Assembly (NCBI RefSeq): GCF_017115025.1
Contig: NZ_JABXKM010000052.1
Span: 1 to 39,839, forward strand
Source of the DNA: Nostoc sp. NOS(2021)
GTDB lineage: Bacteria; Cyanobacteriota; Cyanobacteriia; Cyanobacteriales; Nostocaceae
Direction: 5' to 3'
DNA: 39,839 nucleotides
The translations under genes were made by a program, and so were the position numbers. Shown here piece after piece: positions 25,605-33,867 of this stretch. The notes under the pieces are model-generated. The model was not told the DNA's origin. It ran no database searches and saw only the letters and a program-made list of their open reading frames with translations. Position 1 is the first letter of the stretch. Every line of letters begins with the position of its first letter.

Positions 25605-26726
25605 TTAAGTTTTTGGTGAAAATGCAGCGTATTGTTCTTTTGTCAATACTGCATCCTTCACATTTACCTCTTTGGGAATTAACTTCAATTTATAATATGT
25701 CTCCGCAACACCTTGTTGTAGATTTATTAGATTATCGTCAACTGGCACAAGACCAAAAGTCCGTCTGTCAGTTGCTTTTTTCATCGTTTCTACATCAATT
25801 CCTAACACAGGTGCTAGAATTTTCGCTACTTCTTCTCGATTCTGTTTAGACCATTCTTCTAGATTTTGAATTTCCTCCAGTATTGTCTTCACAGTTTGGG
25901 GATTTTCAGTGACAAATTTGCGAGTCATCAAATAATATCCTCCCTGTTTATTAATTCCTGTGCCATCAATCAGGACTCTGGCTTTAGTTGCCTCTTGAGC
26001 TGCTGCATAGAAGGGGTCCCAAATTACCCAGGCATCTACACTACCCTTGACAAATGCCGCGCGAGCATCAGCCGGTGCCAAATATTTAGGTTCAATGTCA
26101 GTATATTTTAATCCCGCTTTCTCTAAAGCTTGGACTAACAATAAGTGAGCGCTAGATCCTTTTTGAAAGGCAACTTTTTTACCTTTAAGGTCAGTAACTT
26201 TTTGAATTTGTGAATTTTGAGGAACAAGAATTGCTGAACTAGCCGGACTCGCCGCAGTACCAACAACATAAGTTAGTGATGCTCCGGCTGCTTGAGCAAA
26301 TATTGGCGGTGATTCTCCTACAGGGCCGATGTCAATACTACCCACATTCATGGCTTCTAGTAGTTGGGGCCCCGCTTGAAATTCAGTCCACTGTACAGTT
26401 ATACCTTCTGGTGCTAAACGCTTTTCTAAAACACCCTTAGTTCTCAGCAAAATGGTCGATTTTTGATAGCCAAATTTTACTACTGTTGCTTTACTGGAAG
26501 CAGAATTGCCAACAGATGTGGCACTGGGATTAGGAGAATTAACAGTCGATGTCGATGAGCAGGCAGCAAATAGCACGCTCAAACATAGCCCTGTAACAAA
26601 AGCTCCCGTTATTGGTAAAACAGAAGAAGAGAAGAATAACTTATGTTGATTATTAAATGGGATATTCCTGAATTTTATCAACGATATCCACTTGGTAATT
26701 AAGCGGCGAAAGATTAGGTTAATCAT
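25605..26726 (-). CDS. SsuA-like aliphatic sulfonate-binding lipoprotein
   Basis: A 373-residue periplasmic substrate-binding protein of the SsuA/TauA/NrtA-like family. A long basic N-terminus leads to a hydrophobic stretch ending LFAAC (lipobox), followed by a Ser/Thr linker. Then come VVKFGYQKS, GSIDIGPVGESPP, DLKGKKVAFQKGSSAHLLLV and AFVKGSVDAWVIWDPFYAAA, all diagnostic of sulfonate-binding components. It would deliver alkanesulfonates or taurine to an SsuBC transporter, but no permease or ATPase gene lies in the window. With the cysteine-dioxygenase-type gene 1 kb upstream on the same strand it hints at organosulfur metabolism. ATG 26726 is used; a TTG lies one codon earlier. Confidence 0.88.
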   Translation of the reverse strand: MINLIFRRLITKWISLIKFRNIPFNNQHKLFFSSSVLPITGAFVTGLCLSVLFAACSSTSTVNSPNPSATSVGNSASSKATVVKFGYQKSTILLRTKGVLEKRLAPEGITVQWTEFQAGPQLLEAMNVGSIDIGPVGESPPIFAQAAGASLTYVVGTAASPASSAILVPQNSQIQKVTDLKGKKVAFQKGSSAHLLLVQALEKAGLKYTDIEPKYLAPADARAAFVKGSVDAWVIWDPFYAAAQEATKARVLIDGTGINKQGGYYLMTRKFVTENPQTVKTILEEIQNLEEWSKQNREEVAKILAPVLGIDVETMKKATDRRTFGLVPVDDNLINLQQGVAETYYKLKLIPKEVNVKDAVLTKEQYAAFSPKT

Positions 26727-26857
26727 CAAAATGATTTCTCCGAACTATATAAATACTATAAACTTATAGGTTTACCGGAGTATATGAATAAATTCAGGGT
26801 AAGTTGACATAAAAATAGCGCAAAGTCGGGTAAATTTATACTTTCCTACCTATTATC

Positions 26858-26957
26858 CTAGTACAGCACAGCCCAAAGCCAGCCACCATCTCAATTAACC
26901 AGACAATTGATTAAGCTGCTTGTTAAAGGTAGGCAAACTGACGCCACACTGTACTAG
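26858..26957. repeat. CTAGTACA-bounded repeat element, copy B
   Basis: A 100-bp element with the same perfect ends CTAGTACA / TGTACTAG as copy A (16637-16737). It has an identical TGTTAAAGGTAGGCAAACTG plus ACGC block (26921-26944), while the first half has drifted. It lies between the SsuA-like gene and the class II aldolase gene. Confidence 0.75.
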
Positions 26958-26975
26958 TGCCAAAAAAACACATCA

Positions 26976-27737
26976 TTAATTCAGCAAATCAGGTTCTTCG
27001 CGCACAATCCTGTCGTAAAGTGGCTGGAAGCTGAACCACCCGCTTGTATGTGACCCCACTTGAGTTTGTGTTAAACGGGCTGTTTCGTGTTTGATAGTAG
27101 TGGGTCTACCCGCAGCTTCTGCCAGCAGTTGGGCTTGGCACGATCGCTCCAAACTAATGTACCAAAAGGCGGCTTCATCTACTGTATGTCCCACAGTTAA
27201 AATGCTGTGGTTACGTAGGATTATGGCTTTCTTTGGCCCCAAAGCTTGCGCCAGTCGCTGACCTTCAGAAGTTTCTAAAACAACACCTGTGAAATCATCA
27301 AATAGGGCATGATCTTCGTAAAAAGCACAAGAATCTTGAGTCAAGGGGTCAAGGAGACGACCTAAACTAGACCAGGCTTTACCATAAAGTGAATGGGCGT
27401 GAGCCGCCGCGATTACATCAGTTCGAGCTTCATGAATCTGAGAATGGATGGCGAAAGCAGCTTGATTTACCTGAGCATCGCCTTTAACCACCTCACCTTC
27501 TCTGTTAACTAGAATTAGGTCAGAAACTCGGATATGACCGAAGTATGTCCCGAATGGATTGACCCAGAAATGGTCTGTAAACTCCGGATCACGAGCCGTA
27601 ATATGGCCTGCAATTCCCTCGCTGAACCCAAACTTACCAAACAGGCGAAAGGCAGCAGCTAGGCGTTGCTTACGGTGCAGGCGTTCATCTTCAACTTGCT
27701 CGAATACTGGGGGTTGTGGTCTATCGTACTTGGGCAT
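26976..27737 (-). CDS. class II aldolase/adducin-family protein
   Basis: A 253-residue zinc aldolase-fold protein. GIAGHITARDPEF is the N-terminal substrate loop. The metal histidines are H113 and H115 in AAAHAHSLYGKAWS, and a later one in ILRNHSILTVG. The family includes fuculose- and ribulose-phosphate aldolases/epimerases. This subgroup (about 250 residues, FWVNPFGTYFGHIRVSDLI) is the broad adducin-like one, often of unknown substrate. The frame is open to 27848, but ATG 27737 matches the usual N-terminus. It overlaps the cupin gene's end by 17 bases, so the two are co-translated. Confidence 0.85.
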   Translation of the reverse strand: MPKYDRPQPPVFEQVEDERLHRKQRLAAAFRLFGKFGFSEGIAGHITARDPEFTDHFWVNPFGTYFGHIRVSDLILVNREGEVVKGDAQVNQAAFAIHSQIHEARTDVIAAAHAHSLYGKAWSSLGRLLDPLTQDSCAFYEDHALFDDFTGVVLETSEGQRLAQALGPKKAIILRNHSILTVGHTVDEAAFWYISLERSCQAQLLAEAAGRPTTIKHETARLTQTQVGSHTSGWFSFQPLYDRIVREEPDLLN

Positions 27738-28395
27738 GTTCTTTTTCCTCTTCCTCTTTACAAGGAGCGTTGGAATATCCAGAGCGAAAGGATTGGACGC
27801 TGTGAGATTCTGGAATGAACTGGTGACGCAATACGCAACCAGTATCATTACCTAGAAGATGGATGGATACAGATGCGCTCTGGGATGTGGTTTTGACGGC
27901 GTGAATATCGCCATCTGGGGGTAAGAGGCGGTAGATATCGCCTGGTTGAAGCGATCGCACTTCAGTTACTTGTAATTGTGCGTGTCCTTCAGCATCGCCG
28001 CTATCTACACGGCGATAGACTGTTTCTTCTTGATTGCCTTTATATAAACCAATCAATCCCCAGGCCAAATGGTCGTGGACGGGAGTCGTTGAACCTGGGG
28101 GAATCACCAAACTGAATACTGACAGTGAACGGTCTTTAGCGCGATAAAGCAGCCATTGACCAATACCGCCGCCCATCTTGCTTTCGGGATTAATTTGGGC
28201 AAACTTTTCGGGTAGCCATTCCTGTTGGGCAAGGAGTTCTTGAAAATAGGGTTCTAGTCTAGCGAGAGTTTGTGTGCGATCGTCAACAGTGCTAGCGCTA
28301 ATTTCCCGCACTGTTGCTACAAAGGATCGTAGTTCCTGGCTCTCAATAAACCATTGGTCTTCTGGTAACGGTTCTAAGATGGTGTGGTTTGTCAT
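27721..28395 (-). CDS. cysteine-dioxygenase-type cupin
   Basis: A 224-residue single-domain cupin related to type I cysteine dioxygenases and thiol dioxygenases. The Fe(II) ligands His107 and His109 lie in TTPVHDHLAWGLIGLYKG and His165 in GDIHAVKTTS; this is the 3-His set. The family oxidises cysteine to cysteine sulfinate or 3-mercaptopropionate to its sulfinate, so the product would enter sulfur metabolism in the cytosol. An acidic/basic C-terminal tail (KEEEEKEH) overlaps the start of the aldolase gene. The IscB fragment lies 68 bp upstream, and any promoter must sit in or beyond it. Confidence 0.8.
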   Translation of the reverse strand: MTNHTILEPLPEDQWFIESQELRSFVATVREISASTVDDRTQTLARLEPYFQELLAQQEWLPEKFAQINPESKMGGGIGQWLLYRAKDRSLSVFSLVIPPGSTTPVHDHLAWGLIGLYKGNQEETVYRRVDSGDAEGHAQLQVTEVRSLQPGDIYRLLPPDGDIHAVKTTSQSASVSIHLLGNDTGCVLRHQFIPESHSVQSFRSGYSNAPCKEEEEKEHAQVR

Positions 28396-28463
28396 CTATA
28401 TTCCTGGGTTTGTGAGGCGACTAAGATTAACTAATTACTAATTTGTAATTCATCGTTAAGAAT

Positions 28464-28670
28464 TCAATTACGATTTATTTTAATACTAGGATGAATCTTA
28501 AAGCCAAGTTGCTCAAGTTTTAGATGAGAAAGGGACTCCTTTAGAATGATAGTAAAAGGATATCGCTGGAATACCGTAGCTTTTCCTTGTGACAATAGCA
28601 GCCTAGCATGGCTGATGTGTACTGGATATAACGGTTGTTGGTTGGCATCGAGAATGAATACTTTAGTCAT
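28464..28670 (-). pseudogene. N-terminal fragment of IscB (RRXRR/PLMP domain)
   Basis: A 68-residue frame begins MTKVFILDANQQPLYPVHIS and continues ARLLLSQGKATVFQRYPFTI. This is the N-terminal PLMP/RRXRR domain of IscB, the OMEGA nuclease encoded by IS200/IS605-type elements and ancestor of Cas9. Complete IscBs are about 400-500 residues, with split RuvC and HNH domains. Here the frame stops just where RuvC-I should begin: the usual LKIDPGSKTTG block reads FKIHPSIKINRN, so the catalytic Asp is a His. It is a truncated, nuclease-dead relic. Any omega-RNA would have been encoded upstream (28671 onward), but I cannot recognise one. Confidence 0.75.
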
Positions 28671-29112
28671 ATAATTTTGAATTTTAGATTTGCGATCGCC
28701 AGATTGGGAACTGGGGACAAAAGGCAGAGGTGCGGAGGGGCAGAGGGGAAAAACTTATTGCAACTTCTCCTCTGCTTCCCTGCGCCTCTGCTCCTTTTAT
28801 TAAAGAAAAGACAAGAATGAGAGTCTAGAGGTCAACTCCTCCAGCACTATCGTCTTTACCTCTGATTTAGGGATTTCCAAGTAATAAATCATCCAATTTT
28901 GTGGGGTGTCTCACAATCATTTGTAGTTGAATATTTTTATTGGGAAGTCTCTTAACTGTGATATGGCTACCTTAAGTACGGTAAATCGGTCGAATAACCG
29001 TTGAATTGACTACAAGCAGAAATTATCACATACAAATTTAAAAAGCAATAGGCTTGCGAGGAGAGGATTAAGGGTTGGGGTTTAAGCAATTAAGCTGACA
29101 TAATATGACGCG
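28671..29112. other. gene-free interval upstream of the IscB fragment
   Basis: No gene seen. 28723-28794 is a long imperfect hairpin: GGCAGAGGTGCGGAGGGGCA and its rough complement CTGCTTCCCTGCGCCTCTGC, ending in CTCCTTTT. It is of a kind dispersed in Nostoc genomes. If the IscB fragment once had an omega-RNA, it would be encoded here on the minus strand. Confidence 0.45.
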
Positions 29113-30873
29113 TCAAAAGGGCGTAATTGCTTGTAAATGCAGGGTTTTTTCTAACTGCGGATGCTGGAAGCGAAGTTCTCTGGCGTGCAGATGTAACCGA
29201 CTAGTAACTGCACGGCATCCATAAAGGCGATCGCCTAAAATAGTTATCCCAAGTCCTCGCGCATCAGCTGCATGAACTCTCAACTGATGAGTGCGTCCTG
29301 TTAGTGGCGTAAATTCTACGCGGGTGTAGTCTCCTTCTCTCGCCATTACCTGGAAGTCTGTCAAGCTGGGTTTACCGTGCTGCCAATCAACTTTTTGCTC
29401 AGGGCGATTTTCAGGATCTCCCCACAATGGTAGGTTAATCACACCTTGCTCAACTGTCAAAACACCGGAAAGTATGGCTTCATAAACCTTGTGAATCTGG
29501 CGTTGCTGAAACTGTTGGCTGAGTTGCCGATGGGTTTGGCGATCGCGTGCCAACAACAAAATCCCAGAAGTTTCTTGATCTAGGCGATGCACAGATGCAA
29601 GTGCCATACCATCAGCTAAGAGATGACGTAAGCGACTCAAGACACTATCTTGGCGATCGCCATAACGACCAGGCACAGAAAGTAATCCAGCAGGTTTGTT
29701 TACAGCAATCAGCCATTCGTCTTCATAAATAATCGGGATCTCTCCCTTGATAGGGGAGAAGGCTGGGAAATTACAACGTTTTTCATTGGAGTCAAACACA
29801 TTGGATCTACGCAAATGTGTTAATGTATTTAGCGAGAGTGGGGCCGTTGTCTGAAAATCCCTATTAGGGATTGAAATAGGTTTCAAGCCAGAGAGCAAAA
29901 ACCCCATCAATGGCTGACATCGCTCGGCACACGCTCCATAAAATTCTCCCTGGATTTTATCCTGATTTACGGAAGACGCACCCCACCAAAATTCCGCCAT
30001 TGCCAATGGTTTGAGTCCATGTGTTGCCGCATAATGTAGTAGCTTTGGGGCACAACAATCCCCTGTGCCAGTGGGAGAGCCTCCTGGCATCAATTGCTGT
30101 AATGATTGCGATCGCCCGGAAAAATTGGTCAGGCTGTAGCTAGCGTGCATCTGAGCTTGCAATTGACGCGACAGTGCTTTACGCCGTTGTTTCAGTTCAC
30201 TAATTCGCGCATCTGTTGCTGCAATTAACTGTTGAAGGGGCTGTAATACTGCATTTTGCTGGCGTTTAAGTTGTCGTCGCTCAATTCCTTGCTGACGACT
30301 CTCTTCGTCGAGTTGTTCCAGGACAATAGTGAGTGCTTCTGGACTGAGTGTGTTGCAGATTTGCTGACGTTTTTCCTGTCGTTGATGTTTGCAATAGCGA
30401 TGGCGATCGCTCATTGCTTGCAACTGCTGCTCAAACTCATCAAACAGGGTTTCATACTGCTGACGTTCGGTCAGTTGCTTTAATGCGAGGAGTTCTTGCT
30501 TAATTGCGTCCAACTGTGTCAAAGTGCGGGCTTCCTCAAAAGCAACTTCGTCTCGTCCTGGAATTGGCGGCACCCAGCCCTCAACGGCACTGCAACCATT
30601 CAAAAGACCGGAGAAGGCTTTGAGTACTCGTTGTTCGTCATTAGGCAATTCAACCAATAGTATTCCATACATCTTGCCTTCACGAGAATAACAGTCATTG
30701 TTGCTAAAATATTGCATTAGTCCGTGGGCGATCGCTTCGGCCATTGAGGTGCGGGGTAATTTCAGGCGAGCGCCACTTTGAGGACAACGCCCTTCGTACC
30801 AATAGCTACAAGATGAGTCGCTGACAGCAAAATCGCAGTCGATGAAATTTGAAAGTGGGTGCAGAACTACCAT
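29113..30873 (-). CDS. large RluA-family pseudouridine synthase with in-frame insertion
   Basis: A 586-residue protein. The N-terminal ~330 residues include a CSYWYEGRCPQSG segment, a long charged coiled coil (about 110-245, Glu/Gln/Arg-rich) and LKPLAMAEFWWGASS. The C-terminal ~200 residues are a RluA-type catalytic domain: YEDEWLIAVNKPAGLLSVPG, HRLDQETSGILLLARD (catalytic Asp) and GRTHQLRVHAADARGLGI. This large form is known in cyanobacteria and other bacteria. Between the two parts, about 50 residues (IPNRDFQTTAPLSLNTLTHL and FSPIKGEI) are encoded by repeat-type DNA (29743-29885) that includes a CRISPR-repeat-like palindrome. The insertion keeps the frame. Probable role: uridine isomerisation in rRNA or tRNA. 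Confidence 0.85.
   Translation of the reverse strand: MVVLHPLSNFIDCDFAVSDSSCSYWYEGRCPQSGARLKLPRTSMAEAIAHGLMQYFSNNDCYSREGKMYGILLVELPNDEQRVLKAFSGLLNGCSAVEGWVPPIPGRDEVAFEEARTLTQLDAIKQELLALKQLTERQQYETLFDEFEQQLQAMSDRHRYCKHQRQEKRQQICNTLSPEALTIVLEQLDEESRQQGIERRQLKRQQNAVLQPLQQLIAATDARISELKQRRKALSRQLQAQMHASYSLTNFSGRSQSLQQLMPGGSPTGTGDCCAPKLLHYAATHGLKPLAMAEFWWGASSVNQDKIQGEFYGACAERCQPLMGFLLSGLKPISIPNRDFQTTAPLSLNTLTHLRRSNVFDSNEKRCNFPAFSPIKGEIPIIYEDEWLIAVNKPAGLLSVPGRYGDRQDSVLSRLRHLLADGMALASVHRLDQETSGILLLARDRQTHRQLSQQFQQRQIHKVYEAILSGVLTVEQGVINLPLWGDPENRPEQKVDWQHGKPSLTDFQVMAREGDYTRVEFTPLTGRTHQLRVHAADARGLGITILGDRLYGCRAVTSRLHLHARELRFQHPQLEKTLHLQAITPF
29851..29880 (-). repeat. solitary CRISPR-repeat-like palindrome
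   Basis: Within the RluA-family gene, the minus strand reads TTTCAATCCCTAATAGGGAT followed by TTTCAG. AATCCCTATTAGGGATT (29856-29872) is a palindrome with a central unpaired base. It resembles the type of direct repeat found in Nostoc CRISPR arrays (TTTCAATCCC..GGGATT). There is one copy only, with no spacers, so it is not an array. Confidence 0.5.
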
Positions 30874-30930
30874 ACAAGGTATGATTGCAAATCTAGCCGA
30901 TCCTAATATCTGAAATTATTGCCTATACTA

Positions 30931-31020
30931 GCAAGTTCGTAGTCAGGACTTTAGTCCTTATTTTTTAAGCAGTAAAGTTCTTACTACAAACTTTTCATTA
31001 CTATCTTGACAAAATAGTAG
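30931..31020 (+). repeat. 90-bp repeat, plus-oriented copy
   Basis: It begins GCAAGTTCGTAGTCAGGACT, includes the palindrome AAGGACTTTAGTCCTTA-like core, and ends TCTTGACAAAATAGTAG. The same sequence recurs inverted at 35240-35328 with scattered differences. No gene lies in 30874-31062. Confidence 0.75.
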
Positions 31021-31062
31021 TGCGAGTGCGATCGCCTATGAATTATTTTGACTCTCTAGGAT

Positions 31063-32421
31063 TTAGCCAGGAGGAATCGATGAATCGCTCACCGGTGGAT
31101 TGTCTTGTTTTGGTGCAAGCGGTTGTTCAGGTGAATTATCTTGTTTTGGTGCAAGCGGTTGTTCAGGTGAATTATCTTCTTTGAATGTAGATTCCGGATT
31201 TTTTGTCATGCCATGCTGCTCTTGCCCTCTAAGTCCAAGATATGTGGCGGCACTGATTCCTTGTAGAGTTAGAAGTGTATCATCAAATGCCGGCATTGCC
31301 AGATTTTTAATCACCTCCAAAACAAAGAATAGTCCGATCGCAACTGTCCAAATAAATGTTTGGAACCGATGAAAGTTGACTCCATTAACATCCGATAATA
31401 TATCTGAGAAAAAACCTTCAGAAATGTCTTGACTACCTTTTCTATTTTCCTCATTACCTTGCCCATCAATTAACGAAGTACCAAATGCAGTTACAGAGTT
31501 AATTCCTAATAAAATTAGTGATTGCCGATTCAAAATATTGGCATAATTTCCTGTTATGCCGTAGATAATCAGGTAAGAACCAAAAATTAGAAATGTCCAA
31601 AAAGCAAGTTGAGATATCGAGAGGCTGAACGGGTTTTTGTTCAATTTTTTTCTACCAAGAAAAAATTGAGTAATTCGGCTTTTCCGAGCTTCTTTTTGAA
31701 GAGCAGCCTTTTTTGTAATCAACAGTTCCTGACCACCGATCACCTCTTGTTGACAGTAAACCCCTTCTATTCCAGGGCTACGAAGGGCGTTTCGGCAATA
31801 CCTAGTGAATATTAATACAATAGTCAGAAGTAGAAGCAGACACAGCCAAAATCGCCACGATAACAGAACTATTTTGAATTTAGGAGGTGATAGAGGATTG
31901 CTCACCGGAATCGCCAGTTTCTTGGGACAGCCGACTCCAGCTATCACGTTAATACTGTATCTACTTGCTTGACCAAGAAGCGTATTCCATGCAGCTTGAG
32001 ACGAGTCGGTACGTTCAAGTCGAAAGGCTAACCAATTATCATCAACAATTTTCCTTTGATCTTTACCCGGAAGCATGACGATGACTGGTTCTCCGTGGAC
32101 ATCCTCTAGTTCATAGCCATCCAGGTACAACACTAATTGGCGAGGATCAAATGAAGTGCCATTAGTCGTTGCATTTCTGGTCGCTGCTGATAATCCTTCA
32201 ACTCTCACCCTGATGCGATCGCCCATTTTAACTTGGTTACGATCATTGTCGGCAATGACTTGTTGAGTTTTGAGACCAGGGGGTACTGAACAGACTTGAG
32301 GGGATGTCAATACAGAAGGGACATCTGAACTATCTTGAGCAATTACTGCAAAGTTGATAGAAACGATCAGAGAAAACACCAACAGAAAAATAGTAGTAAA
32401 TCTTTTAGCGTTTTTATACAT
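31063..32421 (-). CDS. hypothetical membrane protein with signal peptide
   Basis: A 452-residue protein without a recognised family. It has an N-terminal signal (FTTIFLLVFSLIVSINFAVIAQ) and an extracytoplasmic domain of about 165 residues with GDRIRVRVEGL, LVLYLDGYELEDVHGEPVIV and DNWLAFRLERT, which look like a beta-sandwich. One TM helix (about 190-210) is followed by a basic cytosolic segment, then three or four further hydrophobic segments (about 275-390). The C-terminal tail has a 12-residue repeat, DNSPEQPLAPKQ, twice and partly a third time. Such a layout suggests a surface or envelope sensor or structural protein. ATG 32421 is taken; GTG 32436 is possible. Confidence 0.65.
   Translation of the reverse strand: MYKNAKRFTTIFLLVFSLIVSINFAVIAQDSSDVPSVLTSPQVCSVPPGLKTQQVIADNDRNQVKMGDRIRVRVEGLSAATRNATTNGTSFDPRQLVLYLDGYELEDVHGEPVIVMLPGKDQRKIVDDNWLAFRLERTDSSQAAWNTLLGQASRYSINVIAGVGCPKKLAIPVSNPLSPPKFKIVLLSWRFWLCLLLLLTIVLIFTRYCRNALRSPGIEGVYCQQEVIGGQELLITKKAALQKEARKSRITQFFLGRKKLNKNPFSLSISQLAFWTFLIFGSYLIIYGITGNYANILNRQSLILLGINSVTAFGTSLIDGQGNEENRKGSQDISEGFFSDILSDVNGVNFHRFQTFIWTVAIGLFFVLEVIKNLAMPAFDDTLLTLQGISAATYLGLRGQEQHGMTKNPESTFKEDNSPEQPLAPKQDNSPEQPLAPKQDNPPVSDSSIPPG
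31103..31174. repeat. two exact 36-bp tandem units
   Basis: The 36-base unit starting TCTTGTTTTGGTGCAAGCGG and ending TTCAGGTGAATTA occurs twice in a row, with partial copies on both sides. It encodes the DNSPEQPLAPKQ repeats of the membrane protein's tail. The units are identical, so expansion or contraction is recent. Confidence 0.9.
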
Positions 32422-32570
32422 CGAGAGGGATTCCACTGTGATTACTATGTCGGTAGTGTAACCATACTTGAGTCATTCCGTCATCGAACCAGGCTTGGTG
32501 GAAACGGAAATCAACGTCAACGAAATTCTCATCTGACCAACTGAACAAGACAGCTAAAGGTGAAAGGCGC

Positions 32571-32940
32571 GATCGCCAAACTTTTCCGATTTCTGGAACG
32601 CAAGTAAGAAGAGACGCTTACGCATTTCGGGAGTATTTACATCCTGATGTGTACCGTGATCTCATCACTAATACCAATTCTGTATGAAGATGCGCTAAAG
32701 CATATTTAAGTACAAGAAAGAAAAACGAACCGCGAAGGACGCGTTCACGAAGTGTCTCGAAGAGAAGGACGCAAAGGAAGAAAGAAGTTAAAAGGGTTTG
32801 GCGCAGCCTCACAAAGAAATGGTATAACGTTGTTTTTCTGGGCGCTCCTTCAACTGGTAAAACCACCATTGCATCACAATTAGCTAAAGAATATAACACT
32901 GTATGGATGCCGGAGTATGGGCGTGAATATTGGGAAAAAC
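32571..32940 (+). pseudogene. NadR-like NMN adenylyltransferase/ribosylnicotinamide kinase relic
   Basis: Two pieces join if the element at 32672-32824 and one TAA are removed. The first reads DRQTFPISGTQVRRDAYAFR and EYLHPDVYRDLIT, the ISGTxxR end of an NMN adenylyltransferase domain. The second is [20 protein letters not shown] followed by [17 protein letters not shown], the P-loop start of the NadR kinase domain. In NadR these lie side by side in this order. The N-terminal nucleotidyltransferase part and the rest of the kinase are gone; the latter is cut at 32940 by a second element. NadR makes NAD from nicotinamide riboside. Confidence 0.65.
32672..32824. mobile_element. 153-bp MITE-like element in the nadR-like relic
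   Basis: Ends TACCAATTC and GAAATGGTA form an inverted repeat (8 of 9), flanked by direct TAA repeats (32669-32671, 32825-32827). Inside is the dispersed unit CGCGAAGGACGCGTTCACG, then AAGTGTCTCGAAGAGAAGG. Excision with one TAA restores the host reading frame. Confidence 0.65.
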
Positions 32941-33029
32941 GCACTACGTGCCGCTACGCGAACACCCGTCCCATATTCAGGGCGGGCAGGAACCCCACAA
33001 GATGGATAATTTATTTCTTGGAAGTCCCT
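32941..33029. mobile_element. truncated copy of the 172-bp MITE
   Basis: It is nearly identical to 19965-20084 over GCACTACGTGCCGCTACGC, ACACCCGTCCCATATTCAGG and CACAAGATGGATAATTTATT, ending in GAAGTCCCT. It lacks the left end and about 27 internal bases. It abuts the nadR-like relic on its left. Its right end supplies part of the fdhD stop codon. Confidence 0.75.
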
Positions 33030-33867
33030 AAGCAGCATTTATTCTTTGCAAACCAGTGTAAATATTGAACCGTTCTCCGCGTAGGAATCCAATTAAGGTA
33101 ATCCCGAATTCCTTGGCGACAGACACCGCCAAACTACTGGGAGCAGAAACAGAACAGACAATGGGAACTCCCGCAGTTGTAGACTTTTGCAAAATCTCAA
33201 AACTAGAGCGTCCACTGACCAGGATAATACAGTTATTTAAAGGCAACTCGTCACTGAGCAAAGCTGTACCAATCAATTTATCCAAAGCATTGTGTCGCCC
33301 AACATCCTCCCATAGGTTTAACAGTTGTCCTTGAGCATCGAAGGTAGCCGCAGCGTGTAAACCCCCTGTAGCAGTGAAGATACCTTGAGCGGCGCGGAGT
33401 TTGTCTGGTAGGCTGTAGATGATCTCAGGTGTTACTGTTGGGCCAGAAGGAATCACTGGACATCCCCGCATACGCAAAGCCTCAAGGCTAGCTTTACCAC
33501 ACACCCCACAGGCGCTACTAGTGTAGAAATGACGCTCCAAAGGCTGTAAGTCTGGAATCAACCCATCCCGCAGTTCTACATTGACAATGTTATGGCGCTG
33601 CTCACCATCTACTAATTCATCTACGCAGTAACTTATCCGTCGGATATCTTCTCTGCGGCTAACGACTCCTTCACTGTAGAGGAAACCAGCAGCCAGTTCA
33701 AAATCTGCCCCTGGTGTCCGCATAGTTACAGCTACCGTCTTCTGGAAAGGAACAAGACGAATTTCTAAAGGTTCCTCAGTAGTGAGATGATCTAAACGAG
33801 GCCGTACTTGACCTTTTTCTATTACCCAAACAGTGGCTTTGGTTTTGCTTTTAGTTGGTATTGTCAT
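33028..33867 (-). CDS. fdhD: FdhD, formate dehydrogenase sulfurtransferase
   Basis: A 279-residue FdhD. The sulfur-carrying cysteine pair is in [19 protein letters not shown] (Cys120, Cys123). [28 protein letters not shown] and [16 protein letters not shown] are all conserved. FdhD receives sulfur from a cysteine desulfurase and transfers it to the Mo-bis-MGD cofactor, activating formate dehydrogenases. The likely client is the formate-dehydrogenase-like molybdoenzyme at 37469-39694. The TAG stop is composed of TA plus the first G of the adjacent mobile element end, so the C-terminus (...RINAA) may have been altered by that insertion. Confidence 0.93.
   Translation of the reverse strand: MTIPTKSKTKATVWVIEKGQVRPRLDHLTTEEPLEIRLVPFQKTVAVTMRTPGADFELAAGFLYSEGVVSRREDIRRISYCVDELVDGEQRHNIVNVELRDGLIPDLQPLERHFYTSSACGVCGKASLEALRMRGCPVIPSGPTVTPEIIYSLPDKLRAAQGIFTATGGLHAAATFDAQGQLLNLWEDVGRHNALDKLIGTALLSDELPLNNCIILVSGRSSFEILQKSTTAGVPIVCSVSAPSSLAVSVAKEFGITLIGFLRGERFNIYTGLQRINAA

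Noticed and set aside
29851..29880. CRISPR array
   Set aside because: Only one repeat-like palindrome is present, without spacers, and it lies inside a coding frame.
31100..31372. 90-codon plus-strand ORF (SCFGASGCSGEL repeats)
   Set aside because: It is the antisense of the tandem 36-bp units in the membrane protein gene; the repeats keep it open.
32604..32620. third GACTTACGCA-type repeat (GACGCTTACGCATTTC)
   Set aside because: It belongs to the coding sequence of the nadR-like relic and lacks an inverted partner.
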